Assembly (NCBI GenBank): GCA_016281015.1
Contig: JAEEHS010000059.1
Span: forward strand, 1-63,746
Direction: 5' to 3'
DNA from: Bacteroidales bacterium
GTDB lineage: Bacteria > Bacteroidota > Bacteroidia > Bacteroidales > UBA932
DNA length: 63,746 nucleotides
Shown piece after piece: positions 44,704 to 53,524 of this stretch (its first letter is position 1; every line of letters starts with the position of its first letter). The position numbers were made by a program, and so were the translations under genes. Below the pieces are notes generated by a model. That model did no database searches, had not been told where the DNA came from, and was given only the letters and a program-made list of their open reading frames with translations.

Positions 44704-46929
44704 ATGAAATGCAGATGGATTGCTGCCCTGGCCCTTGTTGTGACGGCCTGCAGCGGACTGGAAAAAATCGAGTCCCGGGTAGATACCCTGGAAAGCCGGG
44801 TTACCGCTTTGGAAAAACAGGTGGAGGCCCTGAACAAGAATGTCGCCGGCACGGCCGCCTTGATGGAAGCCGGAACCATCCGTTCCGCCACTGAGAAAGA
44901 CGGCGTCTGGACCCTGGTCCTTTCCGATGACCGGGTCATTACCCTTACCGCAGGTTCGGTGGGCGTCGGCGCAACCCCGGTGATGTCTGTCGACAAGGAT
45001 GGCTATTGGATGGTGGATTACGGCAGTGGCGCCCAGTATGTCCTTTCCGGCGGAGAGAAAGTCAAGGCCAAGGGGGCGGACGGTGTGACGCCGGTCTTCG
45101 GGGTCAACGCAGCGGGCAACTGGACCGTCAGTTATGACGGGGGAAAAACGGTGACGGAAGTCCTTGGCGCAGACGGGAAACCGGTCAGCGCCCTTCCCGG
45201 GAGCGGTGCCGGCGGTGACAGCTATTTCAGCGACGTCCGCTATGAAGGCGGTGTGTTCACCCTGGTACTGAAAAACGGAACGGTGCTGGAAGTTCCTGTC
45301 GTGGCGGGCCTTCGCTGCGCGATTGCCGGCGCCGAGTCCCTTCAGGTCTTTGCGAAAGGGGAGACGAAAACGTTCGCCGTGACCCTGGAAGGCGTTGCGG
45401 AAACGATGCTGACTGCGCCGCAGGGATGGACGGCATCCCTCAGCGAGACGATTCTTTCGGTGACCGCGCCGCTCACCACGAAGGCGACCCTCGCCGACAG
45501 CCGGACAGATGTGTCCATCCTGGCGCTCTCCGCCTCCGGTTATGCCGCTGTCGCCAAGGTGAAAGTGGCCCTGGACGATGCGCCCGCTCCGGTCAGTCCG
45601 ACAGCGGCCATCACGGCGGGCGAAGCCGGGGAGACGACCCTCTCCTTCACCGTCACCCTGTCGGATGCGTCTTCCTGGAAATATCTGGTCCGGAAGGCTT
45701 CCGAAGCGGCTCCTTCCGCTGAATTCGTCAACGAAAACGGTACGCCGGGCGAGGGGACGGGTGCGACGGTCACCTCCCTGGAGGAATCGACCGAGTATAC
45801 GATCTATGTTCTCCCGCTCAACGGCAGTGTCCTCGGCTCCCTGGCTCGTCTGAACATGACGACCCAAGCGGCGGTCATTACGGACTTTTATGCAGCTTAC
45901 CAAGCCGGGAAGGACGTCGTCATCGGCGGGGTGACCTACAACAAGAAAACCCATGGCGAGGCCGTCCTGGTGAAGGCGGAAGCGGAGGGAACGGATCTCA
46001 AGCCGTCCATCCAGACGAAATCCGCTGTTGTCTTCCTGGAGCAGACGGAAGGCGCCAGCTTTGATATTCCGGCCGTGACGACCATCTCCGGTGACATCGT
46101 CCTGTTGAGCCGCTATGCCGACAAGCCGGCAACCGTGCGTCCGACAGTTTTCATCAAGTTGGTCTCCGGTTCGCTGGTGATGAAGAACCTGGTCTTTGAT
46201 GCGGTGAATATCGCCGGCGGGACCAATGCCACCTATGTGTTCAACAACGCCAATGCCACCGCCGATTTCCAGAACTGGTACATCGAAGACTGCCGTTTCC
46301 TCCATCTCCAGAAGCCCGTCCTCTATGCCGGTGCGCTGACTTATGGATTCTGCCATCTGACGGTCCGGAACTGTGTGTTCCAGCTGGTTCATCAAAGCGG
46401 CAATCTCCAGCTGTTCAACTTCTACAACTGCTCGGTACTGCATACCTACAAGGAACTTACCTTCGAGAACAATGTGGTCTTCAACGCTTCCTGCGTGGCT
46501 GCACAGATTTTCAACTATGGCCAGAATACGGCCCAGGATGCGACGAAGACTTGGGAATGCCCGCTGACCGTGAAGAACAACATCTTCTACAACTGTCCTT
46601 CCGGGAACGGCTATTTCAAGTTCTATCAGCTCTCTTCGCTCAAGATCAACGGGAACGTTTTCTGGGCGGATCCCGAATCGACCCTCGCCTCCTACACATT
46701 CATCCTGTACAGCGCGAATCAGGACGCCACCGTCATCGACGCCTCCGGAAACATCGCCTATGGTCTGGCGGATGGAAAGAACTGGGCCCTGGCCCACAGC
46801 AATTCCACGGTAAAGGCCTCTCCCAATACGGTGTCCAAACTGGATGAGAATCCCTTCACCTCTTTCGATTCCGCTACGGGCGCGTATGTTCTGAAAGCGG
46901 CGTACAGTTCCTACGGTCCTGTCCGCTAA
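44704..46929 (+). CDS. Surface lipoprotein, DUF4988-like N-terminus plus beta-helix
   Basis: 741 residues from ATG 44704 (MKCRWIAALAL; ATG 44692 is an alternative). Lipobox VVTAC. A coiled coil (IESRVDTLESRVTALEKQVEAL) and DUF4988-like domain (to about 300) parallel the start of the PL29-like neighbour. A fibronectin-like segment follows, then a beta-helix (about 400-741) closely related to that of 26100-27974 (SLVMKNLVFDAVNI, NNIFYNCPSGNGYFKFYQLSSLKIN), ending YSSYGPVR. It thus combines the anchor of one neighbour with the head of another operon protein. Last gene of the chondroitin operon; probably glycan-binding. Confidence 0.78.
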   Translation: MKCRWIAALALVVTACSGLEKIESRVDTLESRVTALEKQVEALNKNVAGTAALMEAGTIRSATEKDGVWTLVLSDDRVITLTAGSVGVGATPVMSVDKDGYWMVDYGSGAQYVLSGGEKVKAKGADGVTPVFGVNAAGNWTVSYDGGKTVTEVLGADGKPVSALPGSGAGGDSYFSDVRYEGGVFTLVLKNGTVLEVPVVAGLRCAIAGAESLQVFAKGETKTFAVTLEGVAETMLTAPQGWTASLSETILSVTAPLTTKATLADSRTDVSILALSASGYAAVAKVKVALDDAPAPVSPTAAITAGEAGETTLSFTVTLSDASSWKYLVRKASEAAPSAEFVNENGTPGEGTGATVTSLEESTEYTIYVLPLNGSVLGSLARLNMTTQAAVITDFYAAYQAGKDVVIGGVTYNKKTHGEAVLVKAEAEGTDLKPSIQTKSAVVFLEQTEGASFDIPAVTTISGDIVLLSRYADKPATVRPTVFIKLVSGSLVMKNLVFDAVNIAGGTNATYVFNNANATADFQNWYIEDCRFLHLQKPVLYAGALTYGFCHLTVRNCVFQLVHQSGNLQLFNFYNCSVLHTYKELTFENNVVFNASCVAAQIFNYGQNTAQDATKTWECPLTVKNNIFYNCPSGNGYFKFYQLSSLKINGNVFWADPESTLASYTFILYSANQDATVIDASGNIAYGLADGKNWALAHSNSTVKASPNTVSKLDENPFTSFDSATGAYVLKAAYSSYGPVR

Positions 46930-47000
46930 CGGAAGATTCCGCTTTTTTTATCCGGTCCGGGGCGTTGTCTCCGGGCCGGATTCGTTTGTTTCCGGCGGGG
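46930..47000 (+). terminator. Probable terminator of the chondroitin operon
   Basis: CGGA-AGAT-TCCG followed by CTTTTTTTAT (46933-46952) is a short hairpin with a T tract. A second GC-rich hairpin follows (TCCGGTCC / GGGCCGGA, about 46953-46983). The first is short, so confidence is moderate. Confidence 0.5.
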
Positions 47001-47013
47001 CGGCAAAGAAAAG

Positions 47014-47045
47014 TTTGGAGATTTGTACAAACGTTTGTATCTTTG
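47014..47045 (+). promoter_or_regulatory. Promoter and operator of the lacI-kdgK-kdgA operon
   Basis: TTTG (47014-47017), 20 bases, TATCTTTG (47038-47045). The palindrome TACAAACGTTTGTA (47026-47039) fills the spacer and touches the -7 box, which predicts autorepression. The ATG at 47054 is only 9 bases after the -7 box, so the transcript is leaderless or nearly so. Confidence 0.85.
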
Positions 47046-47053
47046 CGGCAGAA

Positions 47054-48037
47054 ATGGTAACGATCACACAAATCGCCGCGGCGCTGGGCATTACTCCCTC
47101 GACGGTTTCGCGGGCTCTTTCGGGGAGTCCGCGGGTCAAGGAGGAGACCCGTCTCGCCATTGAGCAGAAGGCTGCGGAACTGGGCTATGAGCGCAACATC
47201 ATGGCCTCGAACCTGCGAAAAGGCCGTTCGGATATCGTCGGTGTCGTCGTTCCCCGCATCCACCGGGAATTCTTCTCCAATGTCATCAGCGGAGCGGAGT
47301 CGTTGCTCAACGAGGCCGGCTACAGCGTGTTGATCTGCCAGACCCATGAACGCTTCGAGGATGAGGTCAAGGCCCTGCGGACCCTTCGGAACAACCGGGT
47401 GGCCGGGGTGCTGCTCTCCCATGCAATCGGCTCTTCGGATTCGGCCCATATCCGCGACATCCTGGGCCGGGACATCCCGCTGGTCCAGTTTGACCGGGTC
47501 TTCTCGGACCTTCCCGGAGCAAAGGTCGTCAGCAACAATTTCCAGGGGGCCTACGAAGCGACGGCCCACTTGGTCGCCCAGGGCTATCGCCGGATCGGTA
47601 CGCTGGCCGGCTATATGAGCTCAGAGGCTTATGAGCAGCGGCTCGTCGGGTGGCGCCAGGCGCTGCTGGATATCGGACGCTCCGCCGGCGAAGAGATTGT
47701 CTTCTACGATACCATCGTGCCGGAAACGGGGCGGGAAGCCGCCATGAAGGCTCTCTCGGCAGGTTGTGACGCGCTCTACTGCGCAGGGGACTTCTCCGCG
47801 CTCGGAGCCATTGAGGCGCTCCGCTCCTGTGGTGTCCGGATTCCGCAGGACTTCGGCATCGTCGGAACGGCCAACGAGTCCTTCACGGCGCTGATGACTC
47901 CATCCATGTCTTCCCTGGCACTGAATCCCTATGAAATGGGACGCCGTGCGGCGGAAGCCTTCCTCAATGGAGACGACGGAACGATTGTCGTTCCGATGGA
48001 ACTGAAAATCAGAGAATCATCAAATCATTCCTTATAA
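47054..48037 (+). CDS. LacI-family regulator of KDG metabolism
   Basis: 327 residues. Start at ATG 47054 (MVTITQIAAALG), where LacI proteins begin; an upstream TTG would lie inside the promoter. N-terminal LacI helix-turn-helix (TITQIAAALGITPSTVSRALSG, about 3-24) with hinge helix, then a periplasmic-binding-protein-like ligand domain (DIVGVVVPRIHREFFSNVI to the C-terminus). One base separates it from kdgK. The operator palindrome occurs at its own promoter and twice at the SDR promoter (740-773), so I infer it coordinates the common lower uronate pathway. The effector is probably KDG or a similar intermediate. Confidence 0.9.
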   Translation: MVTITQIAAALGITPSTVSRALSGSPRVKEETRLAIEQKAAELGYERNIMASNLRKGRSDIVGVVVPRIHREFFSNVISGAESLLNEAGYSVLICQTHERFEDEVKALRTLRNNRVAGVLLSHAIGSSDSAHIRDILGRDIPLVQFDRVFSDLPGAKVVSNNFQGAYEATAHLVAQGYRRIGTLAGYMSSEAYEQRLVGWRQALLDIGRSAGEEIVFYDTIVPETGREAAMKALSAGCDALYCAGDFSALGAIEALRSCGVRIPQDFGIVGTANESFTALMTPSMSSLALNPYEMGRRAAEAFLNGDDGTIVVPMELKIRESSNHSL

Positions 48038-48038
48038 T

Positions 48039-49076
48039 ATGGCAAAAGTTGTTACTTTCGGCGAGGTGATGCTTCGCCTTTCCACTCCGGGTTACCTGCG
48101 TTTCAGTCAGGCCCACCAGTTCGATGCCACGTTTGGTGGCGGTGAAGCGAACGTGGCGGTGTCCCTGGCCAATTATGGTATCCAGACCCAGTTTGTTACC
48201 CGTCTTCCGAAGAATGACATCGCGGATATGTGCCTTCAGGAACTCCGCGGCCTCGGTGTCGGACTGGACGGCGTCGTGTTCGGCGGTGACCGCGTCGGTA
48301 TCTACTACCTTGAGACCGGTGCCGTTGCCCGCGGCTCCAAGGTCGTCTACGACCGGGCGTATTCCGCCATTTCCGAAATCAAGCCGGGCATGGTTGACTG
48401 GCGTAAAGTCCTCGAGGGAGCCGACTGGTTCCATTGGACCGGCATCACGCCCGCCCTCAGCCAGGGTGCCGCCGATGCCTGCCTCGAAGCGATCAAGATT
48501 GCGAACGAGATGGGCGTGAAGGTCTCCTGCGACCTCAACTACCGGAAGAAACTCTGGAAATACGGCAAGTCCGCTTCCGAGGTCATGCCGGCCCTGGTGG
48601 AAGGCTGCGACCTGATCCTCGGCAACGAAGAGGATGCGGAGAAGGAATTCGGCATCAAGCCGGAGGGCTTCGACGCGGAAAAGACGGGCGGCGAGATTGA
48701 CCAGGCGGCCTTCATCAGTGTCTGCCAGCAGCTGATGGCGAAATTCCCGCGCTGCAAGAAGGTGGCTGTGACCCTGCGCGGTTCGATCAATGCCAACCAC
48801 AACACCTGGGGCGGTGTCCTCTATGACGGCAAGACCCTCTGGCAGAGCCGTCGGTACGACATCACGCACATCGTGGACCGTGTCGGTGGCGGTGACTCGT
48901 TCATGGGCGGTCTGCTCTACGGCCTGCTGGCCTACGATACCGACCAGGAGGCGATTGAATTCGCCGCGGCGGCATCCTGCCTCAAGCATACGATTATCGG
49001 TGACTACAACCGGGTGACGGTCGCCGATGTAGAAGGTCTCATCAAAGGCGGTGGCTCGGGCCGCGTTTCTCGTTAA
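48039..49076 (+). CDS. kdgK: 2-keto-3-deoxygluconate kinase (PfkB family)
   Basis: 345 residues, ribokinase/PfkB fold: N-terminal FGEVMLRLSTPG and GGGEANVAVSLA substrate region (36-47), and RVGGGDSFMGGLLYG anion hole and catalytic Asp (near 285-300). KDG kinase phosphorylates 2-keto-3-deoxygluconate to KDPG with ATP. Placement between the LacI regulator (1-base gap) and the KDPG aldolase (4-base gap) fixes the assignment within a family of many sugar kinases. It receives KDG from both alginate and glycosaminoglycan routes. Confidence 0.92.
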   Translation: MAKVVTFGEVMLRLSTPGYLRFSQAHQFDATFGGGEANVAVSLANYGIQTQFVTRLPKNDIADMCLQELRGLGVGLDGVVFGGDRVGIYYLETGAVARGSKVVYDRAYSAISEIKPGMVDWRKVLEGADWFHWTGITPALSQGAADACLEAIKIANEMGVKVSCDLNYRKKLWKYGKSASEVMPALVEGCDLILGNEEDAEKEFGIKPEGFDAEKTGGEIDQAAFISVCQQLMAKFPRCKKVAVTLRGSINANHNTWGGVLYDGKTLWQSRRYDITHIVDRVGGGDSFMGGLLYGLLAYDTDQEAIEFAAAASCLKHTIIGDYNRVTVADVEGLIKGGGSGRVSR

Positions 49077-49080
49077 GATT

Positions 49081-49743
49081 ATGTCCAAGTTCAAGAAAAT
49101 CGATACGATCGGCGTGATCCGGTCGACCGGGATTGTTCCGGTGTTTTACAACAGTGATGTCGAGCTGACCAAAAAGGTCGTCAAAGCCTGCTACGACGGC
49201 GGCATCCGTGCCTTTGAATTCACCAACCGCGGCGACGGTGCCCACAAGGTCTTCGAGGAACTGATTGCCTTTGTGCGCAGCGAGTGCCCGGAACTGGCCC
49301 TTGGCGCCGGTACCATCCTCGACGCTCCGACGGCCGCCCTGTACATCCAGATGGGTGCGGACTTCATCGTCTCGCCCTGCATGGTGGAGGAGGTGGTCCG
49401 TCTGTGCAACCGCCGCGGCGTGCCTTACAGCCCGGGCTGCGGTTCCGTAACGGAAATCGTCCATGCCCAGGAACTGGGCTGCGACCTGGTGAAGGTCTTC
49501 CCTGCGGGGACCGTCGGCGGTCCTGCCTTCGTGAAGAACGTCCTCGCACCGCTCCCTTGGGCCATGATTATGTGCACGGGCGCGGTCGAGCCGACGGAGG
49601 AGAACCTTTCGGCCTGGGCAAAGAGCGGGGTGACCGCCGTCGGTATGGGCTCGAAACTCTTCCCGAAGGAAGTCATCAAGGCCGGCGACTGGAAAGCCAT
49701 CTCCGACCTCTGTGCCAAATCCCTCGCCTGGTTCGCCCGCTGA
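49081..49743 (+). CDS. kdgA: KDPG aldolase
   Basis: 220 residues from ATG 49081; an upstream in-frame ATG at 49051 lies within kdgK and is less likely. Class I 2-keto-3-deoxy-6-phosphogluconate aldolase (Eda family): Glu46 in FEFTNRGD, GAGTILD (76-82), SPGC (117-120) and Schiff-base Lys138 in DLVKVFPAG. It splits KDPG into pyruvate and glyceraldehyde 3-phosphate, the exit to central metabolism. Eda-type enzymes may also act on 2-keto-4-hydroxyglutarate. Only 11 bases separate it from the convergent kinase gene. Confidence 0.93.
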   Translation: MSKFKKIDTIGVIRSTGIVPVFYNSDVELTKKVVKACYDGGIRAFEFTNRGDGAHKVFEELIAFVRSECPELALGAGTILDAPTAALYIQMGADFIVSPCMVEEVVRLCNRRGVPYSPGCGSVTEIVHAQELGCDLVKVFPAGTVGGPAFVKNVLAPLPWAMIMCTGAVEPTEENLSAWAKSGVTAVGMGSKLFPKEVIKAGDWKAISDLCAKSLAWFAR

Positions 49744-49754
49744 ACGCGCAGCGG

Positions 49755-50840
49755 CTACAGGCTGTCGATATAGGCCTTCATGGCCGGTACCTTGGAATAG
49801 GCCGCATGGAACAGTGCGGCCTGATTTCGTGTACGGACGAGGTTGTGCTCCGGGTATTTGATCCGGTAGTAGGTGTCGCCGTTGATGTAGTCGGCGAAGA
49901 AGCGGACGGCCTGCATGTAGGGGAAAAGGCAGGCGGCGTAGGGGAGGTTCTCCTTCTCGACGGGGGTGAGGAAGACTTTGGCGGACTCGACATAGCCCTT
50001 GGCGAAAGCCTCGAATATGTCCATCCGGAAGTCGACCTTGTCGACGGCCGGGTCGTCCTCGGCGACGGTGTTGGCTGCAGTGCGGAGGAAGTCGCCGAAA
50101 TCCGAGAAGACGAACGAAGGCATCAGCGTGTCCAGGTCGATGACACAGAGGACATTGCCCTGGTCATCGAATAGCATGTTGTTGACCTTGGTGTCACAGT
50201 GGCAGATGCGCTTGGGCAGTTTCCCTTCCCGGTAGAGCCTTTCGGCCTTGCACATCTCCGCCTCGTAGGGAAGCAGGTCGGCGAGAATCTCCTTTACCTC
50301 GGCTTCAGCCATCCGGCCCGCCTTGTCGGCGGCGACGGCTTCCCGGAGCTGACGGGCGCGCAGTTCCATGTTGTGGAAATCCGGGATGGTCTCGCCGAGT
50401 GTGTCCGGAATGTCGGCGAGCATGGCCTCGAACTTGCCGAAGGTCTTGCCGCAGTAGTAGGAGTACTCGGGATTGACCATCTCGTAGGTATGGGCGTTCT
50501 TGATGAAAACCGAGACCCGCCAGTATTCGCTGCCGTCGGTCCAGTAGGTCTTTCCCGTTGCTTTGCAGGGAAGGAAACGGAGCACTTTCCGCTCGATGTC
50601 CGGGTCCCCGGCGAGTTTCCCTCGGATATGGGCCGTCGCACAGTCGATATTGTGCTGGAGTAGTTCCACATCCTGGAAAATGGCATGATTGATCCGCTGG
50701 AGGACATAGTCGTCCACGCCGTCCGTCTTGACGAGGAGGGTGTCGTTGATGAGGCCATTGCCGAGCGGCTTGATTTCGAGAATGTTGCCCGGGATGTCAA
50801 ACTGGAGGGCAATCTGTTTCAGTTGTTCTGCGGTTTTCAT
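49755..50840 (-). CDS. Aminoglycoside-phosphotransferase-like sugar kinase (NahK type)
   Basis: 361 residues with a protein-kinase-like fold: N-terminal lobe with GNGLINDTLLV (27-37), catalytic loop CHCDTKVNNMLFD (about 215-227) and metal Asp in CVIDLDTLMP (about 234-243). The closest known family is N-acetylhexosamine 1-kinase (NahK), which makes GlcNAc-1-P or GalNAc-1-P. GH88 cleavage of chondroitin or hyaluronan disaccharides releases exactly these sugars, so a salvage role fits. It could also serve as a homoserine- or choline-kinase-like enzyme. Minus strand, divergent from the GH36 gene. Confidence 0.75.
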   Translation of the reverse strand: MKTAEQLKQIALQFDIPGNILEIKPLGNGLINDTLLVKTDGVDDYVLQRINHAIFQDVELLQHNIDCATAHIRGKLAGDPDIERKVLRFLPCKATGKTYWTDGSEYWRVSVFIKNAHTYEMVNPEYSYYCGKTFGKFEAMLADIPDTLGETIPDFHNMELRARQLREAVAADKAGRMAEAEVKEILADLLPYEAEMCKAERLYREGKLPKRICHCDTKVNNMLFDDQGNVLCVIDLDTLMPSFVFSDFGDFLRTAANTVAEDDPAVDKVDFRMDIFEAFAKGYVESAKVFLTPVEKENLPYAACLFPYMQAVRFFADYINGDTYYRIKYPEHNLVRTRNQAALFHAAYSKVPAMKAYIDSL

Positions 50841-50925
50841 GAAGAAACTACTTAAAAAGGGTTTTCAAATATACGAATTTTAAAGAATAATCCGTACCTT
50901 GCAGAGAATTTTGTAACCACACGTC
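50841..50925. promoter_or_regulatory. Divergent promoter region, kinase / alpha-galactosidase
   Basis: Minus strand TATATTTG (50873-50866) is a perfect -7 box for the kinase. Plus strand TACCTTGC near 50895 is a weak candidate for GH36. No LacI or GntR palindrome is present, so these genes appear to lie outside both regulons. Confidence 0.55.
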
Positions 50926-53163
50926 ATGAAACGATCCATTCTGCTTCTCTTGTTGGCGACGGTAATCGCCATCGCTCCGGCCTGGGCCAGGAAGGCCCCC
51001 AAGAAGTTTGTCCATGAAACGGTCGCTATCCCCGAGATTAGCCCGAAAGTGATTGCCGTGGAGACGGACCACACCCAGCTCCTGCTCCAGGTGGACAAGA
51101 AGGGCTCCGTCCGCACCGTCCATTATGGGGCTCCGACCGGCGAGGCGGCCCAGTTCGTGTCCTTCCGCTCCGGCTATGGCAGTCTGTATGGAAGCGGACC
51201 CATGACCTATCCGACCGTCGGCGGACGCTTCATCGGGCAGCCGGCGCTGCAGGTCAAGTATGCCGACGGCACGCACAATACGGAACTCTATTATGTTTCC
51301 CACGAAACCGTCTCCCGCGGCGGCGCCGTCACGACGACCCTACATCTGAAGGATTACGTGACGGCCCTGGAGGTCAGCCTGGTCTATGAGGCATTCCGGG
51401 CGGAGGATGTCATCCTGATGCACAGTGAGGTCGTTAACGGAGGAAAGAAAGCGGTCGAGCTGCTGGACGTGGCCTCGGCTTCGCTCAACCTGGACGCCGG
51501 AGACTACCTTCTGACCCATTTCTACGGGGACTGGGCCATGGAGATGCAGGTGGAACGGACCCCGCTGACCCATGGGGTGAAAGTGATCGAATCCCGCCGC
51601 GGGACGCAGGGGACCCAGAATACCAATCCCTCTTTCCTGTTGAGCTGTGGAAAATCCTTCAGCGAGACCGAGGGCGAGGTCATCGGCGGCGCCCTGGCCT
51701 GGAGCGGCAACTACCGCCTCAGTTTTGAAAAGAACCATACCGACCGACTGAACATCGTGACCGGTATCAGCCCCTTTGCCTCAGCCTATCCGCTCGCACC
51801 CGGCGCCCGCTTCACGACCCCTCAGATGATCTACACCTGGAGCGCGGAAGGCGCCGGCGGAGCCTCCCGGAACCTTCACCGCTGGGCCCGGAAACAGGGC
51901 GTCTATGGCGGAAGCCAGGTCAATCCGACCCTGCTGAACAGCTGGGAAGGCGCCTACTTCGATTTCACGACGGAGACCCTGCTCCGCATGATTGATGATG
52001 CCGCCTCCATGGGCCTTGAAATGTTCGTCCTGGACGACGGCTGGTTCGCCATGGACCATCCCCGCAACAACGACAAGGCCGGTCTCGGCGACTGGGAGCT
52101 GAATACCAACAAACTCCCGGAAGGCATTGACTATATCGCATCTTATGCCCATTCCAAGGGCCTCAAGTTCGGCATCTGGATCGAGCCGGAGATGGTCAAT
52201 CCGGATTCGAACCTCGCCGAGGCCCATCCCGAGTGGGTGGTCCAGGCCCCCGGCCGCGAAATCTACCAGACCCGGAACCAGTGGCTCCTGGACCTTTCCA
52301 ATCCCGCCGTGCAGGATTTTGTCTTCGGCGTCTTTGACCGGACCATGCAGCTGTCCGCCAACATCGATTACATCAAATGGGACTCCAACCGGGAAGTATC
52401 TTCTTTCGGAAGTACCTTCCTCGGAGAGGAGCAGGACCGTTTCTATATAGAGTATGTCCAGGGCCTGTACAACGTCCTCCAGCGGGTGCGGGCGAAGTAT
52501 CCCGACACGATTGTCCAGTGCTGCTCTTCCGGTGGCAGCCGCGTGGACTATGGCGCCCTGAAGTATTTCAACGAGGTATGGACTTCCGACAATACGGATG
52601 CCATTTCGCGCGTGCGTATCCAATATGGTACGTCCCTGATTTATCCCGCTTCGGTGATGGGCTCGCATGTGTCCGCCGTGCCGAACCACCAGACGGGCAA
52701 TGTCGTTTCGCTGAAATTCCGTTTCGACATCGCTTCGGCCGGCCGCCTCGGCATGGAACTCCAGCCGAAGAATCTCACGGCGGAGGAGCGGGCCCTTGCA
52801 GACCGCTGCATCACCTCCTACAAAGGCTATCGCGACCTGGTGTTCACGGGCGATCTCTACCGGCTGGCCTCCCCGTATGAGGGGGATTATTATGCGCTGA
52901 TGTATGTTTCCCCGGACAAGCGCCGCGCCGTGGTCTTTGCCTACTGCCTGCGCTACCAGAACCGGGGTGTCGGAACGCACACGTTCCGCCTCCAGGGCCT
53001 TGATCCCGCTCGGAAGTACAAGGTCAAGGAGCAGAACGTGGACAAGAGCTGCTGGTGGGGTGACGGAAAGGCCTTTACGGGCGCCTTCCTCGCGGGCGGC
53101 GGCTTCAATCCCGCCCTGCTGAAAACCAACACCAGCGCTGTCTTCCTGCTGGAGGCGGAGTAG
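50926..53163 (+). CDS. GH36 alpha-galactosidase
   Basis: 745 residues with signal peptide (to about 21). N-terminal beta-supersandwich (about 40-320), then a (beta/alpha)8 barrel: DDGWF (near 377), WIEPEMVNPDSNL, YIKWDSNR with nucleophile Asp (~486), CSSGGSRVDYG and SDNTDAISR with acid/base Asp (~556), and the MGSHVSAVPNHQTGN substrate loop. It removes terminal alpha-galactose in the periplasm. The usual KWDMNR reads KWDSNR. No functional tie to the uronan loci is evident; a terminator separates it from rpmH. Confidence 0.93.
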   Translation: MKRSILLLLLATVIAIAPAWARKAPKKFVHETVAIPEISPKVIAVETDHTQLLLQVDKKGSVRTVHYGAPTGEAAQFVSFRSGYGSLYGSGPMTYPTVGGRFIGQPALQVKYADGTHNTELYYVSHETVSRGGAVTTTLHLKDYVTALEVSLVYEAFRAEDVILMHSEVVNGGKKAVELLDVASASLNLDAGDYLLTHFYGDWAMEMQVERTPLTHGVKVIESRRGTQGTQNTNPSFLLSCGKSFSETEGEVIGGALAWSGNYRLSFEKNHTDRLNIVTGISPFASAYPLAPGARFTTPQMIYTWSAEGAGGASRNLHRWARKQGVYGGSQVNPTLLNSWEGAYFDFTTETLLRMIDDAASMGLEMFVLDDGWFAMDHPRNNDKAGLGDWELNTNKLPEGIDYIASYAHSKGLKFGIWIEPEMVNPDSNLAEAHPEWVVQAPGREIYQTRNQWLLDLSNPAVQDFVFGVFDRTMQLSANIDYIKWDSNREVSSFGSTFLGEEQDRFYIEYVQGLYNVLQRVRAKYPDTIVQCCSSGGSRVDYGALKYFNEVWTSDNTDAISRVRIQYGTSLIYPASVMGSHVSAVPNHQTGNVVSLKFRFDIASAGRLGMELQPKNLTAEERALADRCITSYKGYRDLVFTGDLYRLASPYEGDYYALMYVSPDKRRAVVFAYCLRYQNRGVGTHTFRLQGLDPARKYKVKEQNVDKSCWWGDGKAFTGAFLAGGGFNPALLKTNTSAVFLLEAE

Positions 53164-53223
53164 GAAGCCTCCCGAAAGGACAGGCGCTGAGTATCAAGGG
53201 CGGTTTGGAAAACGCCGTGGAAC

Positions 53224-53258
53224 AAAAAACCGGCCTCCGAAAGGGAGGTCGGTTTTTA
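53224..53258. terminator. Bidirectional terminator between GH36 and rpmH
   Basis: AAAACCGGCCTCC pairs with GGGAGGTCGGTTTTT around a GAAA loop, with an A tract on one side and a T tract on the other. It serves two convergent genes. Confidence 0.85.
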
Positions 53259-53276
53259 TGAGTCTGTCCGGACGGA

Positions 53277-53429
53277 CTACCAGCGGTCTTCGTCAGAAAC
53301 GGTGAGTTTCTTGCGGCAGTGACGGCGGCGGGAAGCCAGGACGCGACGGCCGTTGGCGGAGGCCATTCTTGCGCGGAAGCCGTGCTTGTTCACACGCTTG
53401 CGGCGGGAAGGTTGGAATGTTCTTTTCAT
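53277..53429 (-). CDS. rpmH: Ribosomal protein bL34
   Basis: 50 residues, strongly basic: [34 protein letters not shown], then a short acidic end DEDRW. The N-terminal signature is that of bL34 in the large ribosomal subunit. It has its own promoter and a 58-base leader. The genes usually near rpmH in other phyla (rnpA, yidC, dnaA) are absent here. Confidence 0.95.
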   Translation of the reverse strand: MKRTFQPSRRKRVNKHGFRARMASANGRRVLASRRRHCRKKLTVSDEDRW

Positions 53430-53486
53430 ATCTTTCTATTTTTATATTATTCGCGTTTGGATAGGCCCACTTCTGCGGACGGACTG

Positions 53487-53518
53487 CAAAGGTAGGAATT
53501 TTCGCTCAAACCGCCAAA
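53487..53518 (-). promoter_or_regulatory. rpmH promoter
   Basis: Minus strand TTTG (53518-53515), 20 bases, TACCTTTG (53494-53487), directly after the rsmG stop at 53525. Confidence 0.8.
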
Positions 53519-53524
53519 ATTTTT

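Noticed and set aside
42117..44996. Long open frame (959 codons) on the minus strand opposite the PL29-like gene
   Set aside because: It crosses the borders of three well-supported plus-strand genes and shows no signal peptide or domain.
47015..47053. TTG start for the LacI-type regulator 13 codons upstream
   Set aside because: This stretch contains the operator and -7 box, and LacI proteins normally begin right at the helix-turn-helix.
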